Shown piece after piece: positions 60,145 to 64,000 of a stretch of 64,000 nucleotides of DNA. Position 1 is the stretch's first letter. Each line of letters opens with the position of its first letter. The notes beneath the pieces are model-generated. The model made no database searches and had not been told where the DNA came from. It saw only the letters and a program-made list of their open reading frames with translations. Origin of the DNA: an uncultured Bacteroidales bacterium (GTDB lineage Bacteria; Bacteroidota; Bacteroidia; Bacteroidales; Paludibacteraceae); contig ONMV01000015.1 of NCBI GenBank assembly GCA_900319005.1, forward strand, positions 24,748 through 88,747. The letters are read 5' to 3'. Made by a program: the position numbers and the translations under genes.

Positions 60145-61604
60145 CAAAGGCTGCCATTCAAGCAGGAGCAGACGCTGTTTATATTGGTCCTCCGGCTTTC
60201 GGTGCGCGGCAAGCGGCAGGTAACTCGTTGGAGGACTTGGCGGAAGTGGTTCGTTACGCGCATACATACGGAGTGCAGGTCTTGGTGACGATGAACACCT
60301 TACTCCATGAGGACGAGTACCCAGAAGCCGTCTCGCTCGCGCACGCGCTATATAAAATAGGAGTCGATGCGCTGATCATTCAGGATTTACATTTGTTGGA
60401 GTTGGACTTGCCGCCTATCAGGCTGCACGCTTCCACACAGTGCGACAACCGTACGCCCGAACAAGTAAAACGGCTCAAAGAGTTGGGCTTCAAACGGGTC
60501 GTTTTAGCGCGCGAGTTAAGCATCGAGGAGATTCGGGCAATCCATGATGAAGTGCCGGATATAGAGTTGGAGGCGTTTGTTCATGGCGCTTTGTGCGTCT
60601 CTTATTCCGGACGATGCTATATATCCGAAGTGCTCGCCGGACGAAGTGCCAACAGAGGTGCTTGCGCACAGTTCTGCCGTATGGCGTACGACCTGTTGGA
60701 CAGCGAGATGAATGAGGTCTTGGACGAACAAGGAGTGCCTATTCATCAGCGGCATTTACTGAGTTTGCAGGACATGGACCGCTCTGCCTATCTGAACGAA
60801 ATGATAGAAGCAGGTGTGACGACTTTTAAGATTGAAGGACGACTAAAAGACGCTGATTATGTGACGAATATAACGGCGTATTACAGAGAGAAATTAGATA
60901 ACCTCACCCCGACCCTCTCCATAGGGAGAGGGAGTTCCTCCCTTGAGGGGAGGTCAGGAGGGGTTTTTACCCGCTCTTTTACACCGAATCCCGAGAAGAC
61001 GTTTCATCGAGGAGGGATTGATTATTTCTTGCACGGACGGACAGCACATATGGCGAATTGGGACACCCCAAAATCAACAGGAGAGTACATCGGCGAAGTG
61101 CTGGAAGCCCGCGGTAACACGCTGAGAGTGAGACTAAAAGAGGGCATCGTGCTGCATAACGGAGACGGTCTGACGATAAGTAGCGAAGGGTTTAGTGTAA
61201 ATGGGGTCGAAGAGAATATTGTGAAGATTAATAAAACTATCACCAATAACCTATCACCTATCACCTTTACTCCGTTATATCGAAATCTGGATGTGGAATT
61301 CGTGAAGAACCTGAGAAGCGAACGGAAGATTCCTGTAGATGTTGTTTTGAGAGAGACAGAAGACGGTTTTGAGTTGATATATACCCCTATTGATTCAAAG
61401 CTCTCTCCCCTTGTGGGGAGAGTTGGAGAGGGGTTCAACAAAGAGCCTGCCAAGAATGCAGACAAAGCCCTCGATACGATCCGTACTCAGCTCTCCAAAT
61501 TAGGCGACACGCCCTATATAGCGCGCGAAGTGCGAATTGAGAGTAAACCGTATTTTATACCGATTAGTGTTTTGAACGAATGGAGACGAGCAACTATCCT
61601 TTGA
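60033..61604 (+). CDS. Peptidase U32 family protein (collagenase-like), C-terminal domain split off
   Basis: 523 residues. LLSPAKNKEVAKAAIQAGAD, YIGPPAFGARQAAGNSLEDL, EAFVHGALCVSYSGRCYISE and NRGACAQFCRMAYDL, with the cysteines of the U32 cluster, are clear. Related proteins hydroxylate tRNA (TrhP) or act as proteases. The only in-frame start is ATG 60033, giving 27 extra residues that overlap trmH. Three in-frame insertions: palindromes at 60913-60953 and 61403-61422, heptamers at 61237-61271. The normal C-terminal domain is missing and appears as a separate ORF at 61580-61768. Confidence 0.88.
   Translation: MYRDPSIRNEALNERVGNGRHCDVPLCLLSPAKNKEVAKAAIQAGADAVYIGPPAFGARQAAGNSLEDLAEVVRYAHTYGVQVLVTMNTLLHEDEYPEAVSLAHALYKIGVDALIIQDLHLLELDLPPIRLHASTQCDNRTPEQVKRLKELGFKRVVLARELSIEEIRAIHDEVPDIELEAFVHGALCVSYSGRCYISEVLAGRSANRGACAQFCRMAYDLLDSEMNEVLDEQGVPIHQRHLLSLQDMDRSAYLNEMIEAGVTTFKIEGRLKDADYVTNITAYYREKLDNLTPTLSIGRGSSSLEGRSGGVFTRSFTPNPEKTFHRGGIDYFLHGRTAHMANWDTPKSTGEYIGEVLEARGNTLRVRLKEGIVLHNGDGLTISSEGFSVNGVEENIVKINKTITNNLSPITFTPLYRNLDVEFVKNLRSERKIPVDVVLRETEDGFELIYTPIDSKLSPLVGRVGEGFNKEPAKNADKALDTIRTQLSKLGDTPYIAREVRIESKPYFIPISVLNEWRRATIL
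60913..60953. repeat. Double GC-rich palindrome inside the U32 gene
   Basis: CCCTCTCC with GGAGAGGG (60913-60932) and CCTCCC with GGGGAGG (60937-60953). Peptide LTPTLSIGRGSSSLEGRSGG. Confidence 0.85.
61237..61271. repeat. Heptamer run inside the U32 gene
   Basis: CTATCAC, CAATAAC, CTATCAC, CTATCAC, CTTTACT, reading TITNNLSPITFTP in frame. Confidence 0.85.
61403..61422. repeat. GC-rich palindrome inside the U32 gene
   Basis: CTCTCCCC and GGGGAGAG around TTGT; peptide LSPLVGRVGEG. Confidence 0.85.
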
Positions 61605-61768
61605 TGACTTGCAAATACTGCCTGCTCTTTGAGTTGGGACATTGTCGCAAGATTAATCCTTATCCGAAAGATAAGGAGCCACGTTTTCTGCGTCTCCGTA
61701 CGGGCAAAATTCTCCGCCTTACCTTCGATTGCAAGAACTGCGAAATGCTGGTAGATAACAATGAATAA
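61580..61768 (+). CDS. Detached C-terminal domain of the U32 protein
   Basis: 62 residues: NYPLMTCKYCLLFELGHCRK and LRLTFDCKNCEMLV match the zinc-like C-terminal domain that normally ends U32 proteins of Bacteroidota. It overlaps the U32 gene by 25 bp in another frame and has its own ATG (61580). Either a frameshift split one gene (mutation or sequencing error near 61590-61600) or the domain is made as a coupled separate protein. Confidence 0.75.
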   Translation: METSNYPLMTCKYCLLFELGHCRKINPYPKDKEPRFLRLRTGKILRLTFDCKNCEMLVDNNE

Positions 61769-61774
61769 TTAATA

Positions 61775-62965
61775 ATGAATATTTTCGTAGCGAGTATATT
61801 ATTCTTAGTGCTACACGTTTCTACGGGGGAGAGCGTGACGGCAGCGGTAGATAGTGCGCGGGCTGTGTATAAGGAACGGGGAGAGAGGACAACGATAGTC
61901 ATTGAACCGGGGACTTATTGCGAGGAACTGACGATTGATGTGCCGGGATTGAGCTTGAAGAACGCAAGTCGGAAACCTTCTATCGGGCTGAAGAACCACG
62001 GCGTGGAAGCCGATCCGGAGGCTGTACGGCTGACTTGGTACTATGGGCATGGATACCAATACAAGAGCATGGGTAACCGCGTGAACTATGGTGGATCAAG
62101 AGAGAGACGATGGAACGCGTCGGTACTGGTGACGGCTCCGGATTTCTATGCAGAGAATATCATCTTTGAGAACTCGTTTAACCTCTATGTCTGCGAGAAA
62201 GAAGCAGCAGACAGTCTGGTAGATATTTCGCAATCCGACATGCCGTGGACAGCAAAAGAGCGACCAAAGAAAGTGATGCCGGTTCGCCCGAAAGAGGTGG
62301 GTTCGACAGAGGTGCAAAAGAAGAAATACAGGGAACGCGCAGCGGCTATCTCGTTTACAGAGACGGCGAAGAATGCGCATTTAAAGAACTGCCGTGCCGT
62401 GGGACGACAAGATGTGTTGTACGGCGATGATGGAGCAAGTATCTACTGGGAAGGCGGTATTTTGGCAGGAGGCGTGGATTTTATCTTCGGAGCGATGACG
62501 ATGTGCGTGAACAAGGCAACTATTGTAGCCAATATCAATGGCGAGAAAGGCGATAAGTGTTACATCGCGGCAGGCAGAAGTGAAGAGGGCACACGGGGTA
62601 TGTTATTCTATAAATGTCACATCCGGTTGGCGAATGAGGAGGAGTTGGAAATTTCAAATTTCAAATCTCAAATCTCAAATGCCAAACCCGAGGTTTGGCT
62701 CGCTCGTCCGTGGAGATGGTGGGGCGAGACCGTTTGGGCATATACCACATGGGACGAGGGAGTCTTGAACAGCGAAGGTTGGTCCTTGGGTTTGGTGAAA
62801 GACAAAGAGGGATACAATGCAGATGATCCGTGTCCAAACAGCTATGAGTACAAGTCGCAGGATCAATCAAAAGGAAGACCGAGTTGGGTACGCGTGCTGA
62901 AGAAGCCGGTCTTACCGGACGGAACCAAGATTAGCCCGAAGAAGTGGATAAAAAATACATATTGA
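61775..62965 (+). CDS. Pectinesterase-like CE8 protein
   Basis: 396 residues, right-handed beta-helix pectin methylesterase family. TTIVIEPGTYCEELTIDVPG, LVTAPDFYAENIIFENSF, RQDVLYGDD and GGVDFIFGAMTMCVNKATIV (with the catalytic Asp in VDFIFG) followed by WLARPWRWWGETVWAY are typical. It removes methyl groups from pectin so that the PL1 lyase can cut. Signal peptide is short (about 1-18). Heptamers at 62653-62687 add EISNFKSQISNAKPE. Confidence 0.92.
   Translation: MNIFVASILFLVLHVSTGESVTAAVDSARAVYKERGERTTIVIEPGTYCEELTIDVPGLSLKNASRKPSIGLKNHGVEADPEAVRLTWYYGHGYQYKSMGNRVNYGGSRERRWNASVLVTAPDFYAENIIFENSFNLYVCEKEAADSLVDISQSDMPWTAKERPKKVMPVRPKEVGSTEVQKKKYRERAAAISFTETAKNAHLKNCRAVGRQDVLYGDDGASIYWEGGILAGGVDFIFGAMTMCVNKATIVANINGEKGDKCYIAAGRSEEGTRGMLFYKCHIRLANEEELEISNFKSQISNAKPEVWLARPWRWWGETVWAYTTWDEGVLNSEGWSLGLVKDKEGYNADDPCPNSYEYKSQDQSKGRPSWVRVLKKPVLPDGTKISPKKWIKNTY
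62653..62687. repeat. Heptamer run inside the pectinesterase gene
   Basis: TTCAAAT, TTCAAAT, CTCAAAT, CTCAAAT, GCCAAAC; reads SNFKSQISNAK in frame. Confidence 0.9.
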
Positions 62966-62995
62966 TGTAGAAAAATTGACGGAAAGGGTATAAAA

Positions 62996-63020
62996 GGAGC
63001 GTTTAGGCGCTCTTTTTTAT
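62996..63020 (+). terminator. Intrinsic terminator after the pectinesterase gene
   Basis: GGAGCG-TTTAGG-CGCTC stem followed by TTTTTTAT, about 35 bp after the stop codon, directly in front of the dapB promoter. Confidence 0.85.
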
Positions 63021-63027
63021 ACATATA

Positions 63028-63059
63028 CTTGTATATGTAAGAATTTTTTAGTAATTTTG
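63028..63059 (+). promoter_or_regulatory. Promoter of dapB-lepB
   Basis: CTTG 63028-63031 in the palindrome ACATATACTTGTATATGT, 20 bp, TAATTTTG 63052-63059. The ATG at 63069 is only 9 bp beyond, so the leader is extremely short. Confidence 0.78.
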
Positions 63060-63068
63060 CGCCCGCTT

Positions 63069-63707
63069 ATGAAAATTGCAATTATAGGATACGGAAAAAT
63101 GGGGCACATGATTGAGGAAGTGGCTCTGAGTAGAGGACACGAGATCGTGGCGACTATTGATGCCGGTGATGCTTTCGACCTGAAGGAAGCCGACGTAGCA
63201 ATAGAGTTCACAACGCCGCTTACAGCGAAGGATAATATTCTACGCGCGTGGGCGCAAGGCGTGCCCGTTGTATGCGGTAGTACAGGTTGGGATGCCGCTT
63301 CGCTGATGGCAGAAGACAAGCGGATACATGAACATCCCATGCTTATATGGAAAAGCAATTTTTCGGTAGGCGTGAATATATTCTTTGATCTCAACAAGCA
63401 ATTAGCCTCAGCAATGAAGTCTCAACCGCAGTATACCCCGAGTATCACGGAGATTCACCATATTCACAAACTCGACAAACCGAGCGGGACAGCGAAGACA
63501 TTGGCGGAAGACCTCTCCCTAACCCTCTCACAAGGAGAGGGGATAGAGGTTCCCATTGAGAGTATTCGTGAGGGCGAAGTGCCGGGAACGCATGAGGTGA
63601 AATGGGACAGCGAGGAGGACACCATCATTATTACCCACATCGCCAAGGGAAGAAGGGGCTTTGCATTAGGAGCAGTATTAGCAGCTGAAAAAATTGGGAT
63701 CAGGTAA
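63069..63707 (+). CDS. dapB: 4-hydroxy-tetrahydrodipicolinate reductase
   Basis: 212 residues from ATG 63069 (MKIAIIGYGKMGHMIEEVAL); a TTG start at 63057 would overlap the promoter and is rejected. NAD(P)-binding GYGKMG, VVCGSTGWD, KSNFSVGVNIFF and EIHHIHKLDKPSGTAKTLAE (catalytic His/Lys region) are present. It acts in lysine and diaminopimelate synthesis. A palindrome at 63511-63550 codes for LSLTLSQGEGIEV. Short for the family (usually 240-270). Confidence 0.95.
   Translation: MKIAIIGYGKMGHMIEEVALSRGHEIVATIDAGDAFDLKEADVAIEFTTPLTAKDNILRAWAQGVPVVCGSTGWDAASLMAEDKRIHEHPMLIWKSNFSVGVNIFFDLNKQLASAMKSQPQYTPSITEIHHIHKLDKPSGTAKTLAEDLSLTLSQGEGIEVPIESIREGEVPGTHEVKWDSEEDTIIITHIAKGRRGFALGAVLAAEKIGIR
63511..63550. 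repeat. GC-rich palindrome inside dapB
   Basis: Inner arms CCCTCTC (63523-63529) and GAGAGGG (63535-63541), outer arms ACCTCT and AGAGGT. In-frame peptide LSLTLSQGEG. Confidence 0.85.
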
Positions 63708-63733
63708 TAATCAGGTTAAAACCAGGTAATAAT
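63701..63733. repeat. Three 11-bp tandem repeats (CAGGTAATAAT type)
   Basis: CAGGTAATAAT, CAGGTTAAAAC, CAGGTAATAAT. The dapB stop codon lies in the first unit; lepB starts 22 bp after the last. Confidence 0.85.
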
Positions 63734-63755
63734 AAGTACAAAAGCACGAGTGAGA

Positions 63756-64000
63756 ATGAAAAGTTTGCAAGATAGAATCAACGAAGTGCCGCGTAGCGGA
63801 TGGATCCGCGCGTGTGTCTGGAGCGCGTTGTATATCGCGTTCGTTATTTGGGTCGCATGGGGCGACTGGAAGAGTTTGGGTTGGCTGGCATTGCTGCCGC
63901 TGATCGTAGATATGTTCACTACGCGGTACATCAACTATAGTTGGTGGCGGAAATACAAAGACACCCAACCTGCCCTCTACACCCTCTGCTCATGGATCGA
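63756..64000 (+). CDS. lepB: Signal peptidase I, N-terminal part, cut by the window end
   Basis: ATG at 63756, open to the edge (81 codons). MKSLQDRINEVPRSGWIRAC, VWSALYIAFVIWVAW, LGWLALLPLIVDMFTTRYI and NYSWWRKYK match the Bacteroidota-type signal peptidase I, which carries extra N-terminal membrane helices before the catalytic Ser/Lys domain (outside the window). dapB-lepB order is common in Bacteroidales. Confidence 0.82.
   Translation, partial: MKSLQDRINEVPRSGWIRACVWSALYIAFVIWVAWGDWKSLGWLALLPLIVDMFTTRYINYSWWRKYKDTQPALYTLCSWI

Noticed and set aside
1-64000. tRNA, rRNA and known riboswitches
   Set aside because: No cloverleaf, TTCGAAT-type T-loop in context or rRNA-like stretch was found in the gene-free intervals; the GGTTCGAAT at position 3 is inside the glycosyltransferase gene.

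Overview
The window looks like chromosomal DNA of a Bacteroidales bacterium (phylum Bacteroidota). Evidence: a type IX secretion / gliding core (porP, gldK, gldL, gldM, gldN), Bacteroidota-style promoters (-7 TAnnTTTG with a TTTG-like -33 box), a fumarate reductase operon of the Bacteroides type, the truB-uppP-DUF3098-ftsX cluster, a secA with C-terminal zinc motif, and secreted plant-polysaccharide enzymes with a probable T9SS C-terminal signal. Genus cannot be fixed from the sequence alone. No rRNA, tRNA or CRISPR array was seen.

Layout. 1-10.9 kb: a partial sugar transferase, a Fic protein behind leuS, a DUF4143 ATPase, a GT2 glycosyltransferase, an AT-rich accessory operon (STAS-like protein, ClpP-fold SDH protease, a small protein, a membrane-anchored protein) and a broken BRO-type phage antirepressor gene. 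10.9-29.5 kb, all minus strand: tkt, envelope proteins, polA without a recognisable proofreading domain, ung, queA, truB, uppP, ftsX, the T9SS core genes, an ATP:cob(I)alamin adenosyltransferase and a methyltransferase. 29.5-36.8 kb: an SpmA/SpmB-like protein, ybeY, a TonB-type protein, a PL1 pectate lyase and, convergent to it, a secreted endonuclease. 36.8-44.2 kb, minus: frdBAC with an extra small membrane gene, a DJ-1 protein, tonB-exbD-exbB, pdxJ. 44.3-47.7 kb, plus: nadK, lgt, fmt, an HD protein. 47.6-52.2 kb, minus: a DUF3078 protein and secA. 52.6-64 kb, plus: a membrane-anchored HTH-like protein, a lipid kinase, dut, TPR, DUF4292, an EnvC-like M23 protein, FKBP, rimM-like, trmH, U32 peptidase, a CE8 pectinesterase, dapB and a partial lepB.

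Working together: LepB, Lgt, SecA and the por/gld genes form an export chain. Likely cargo includes the pectate lyase and the secreted nuclease, whose C-termini resemble T9SS sorting signals. TonB/ExbBD power outer-membrane import. Fumarate reductase with the cobalamin adenosyltransferase fits an anaerobic succinate/propionate metabolism.

The most unusual property is how densely the DNA is filled with short periodic repeats: 7-bp tandem runs, 11-bp tandem runs, a 23-bp family and GC-rich palindromes. They fill operon spacers and also sit in frame inside at least ten coding sequences, including parts that encode signal peptides. The best candidate for an undescribed system is the accessory operon at 7.8-9.9 kb.
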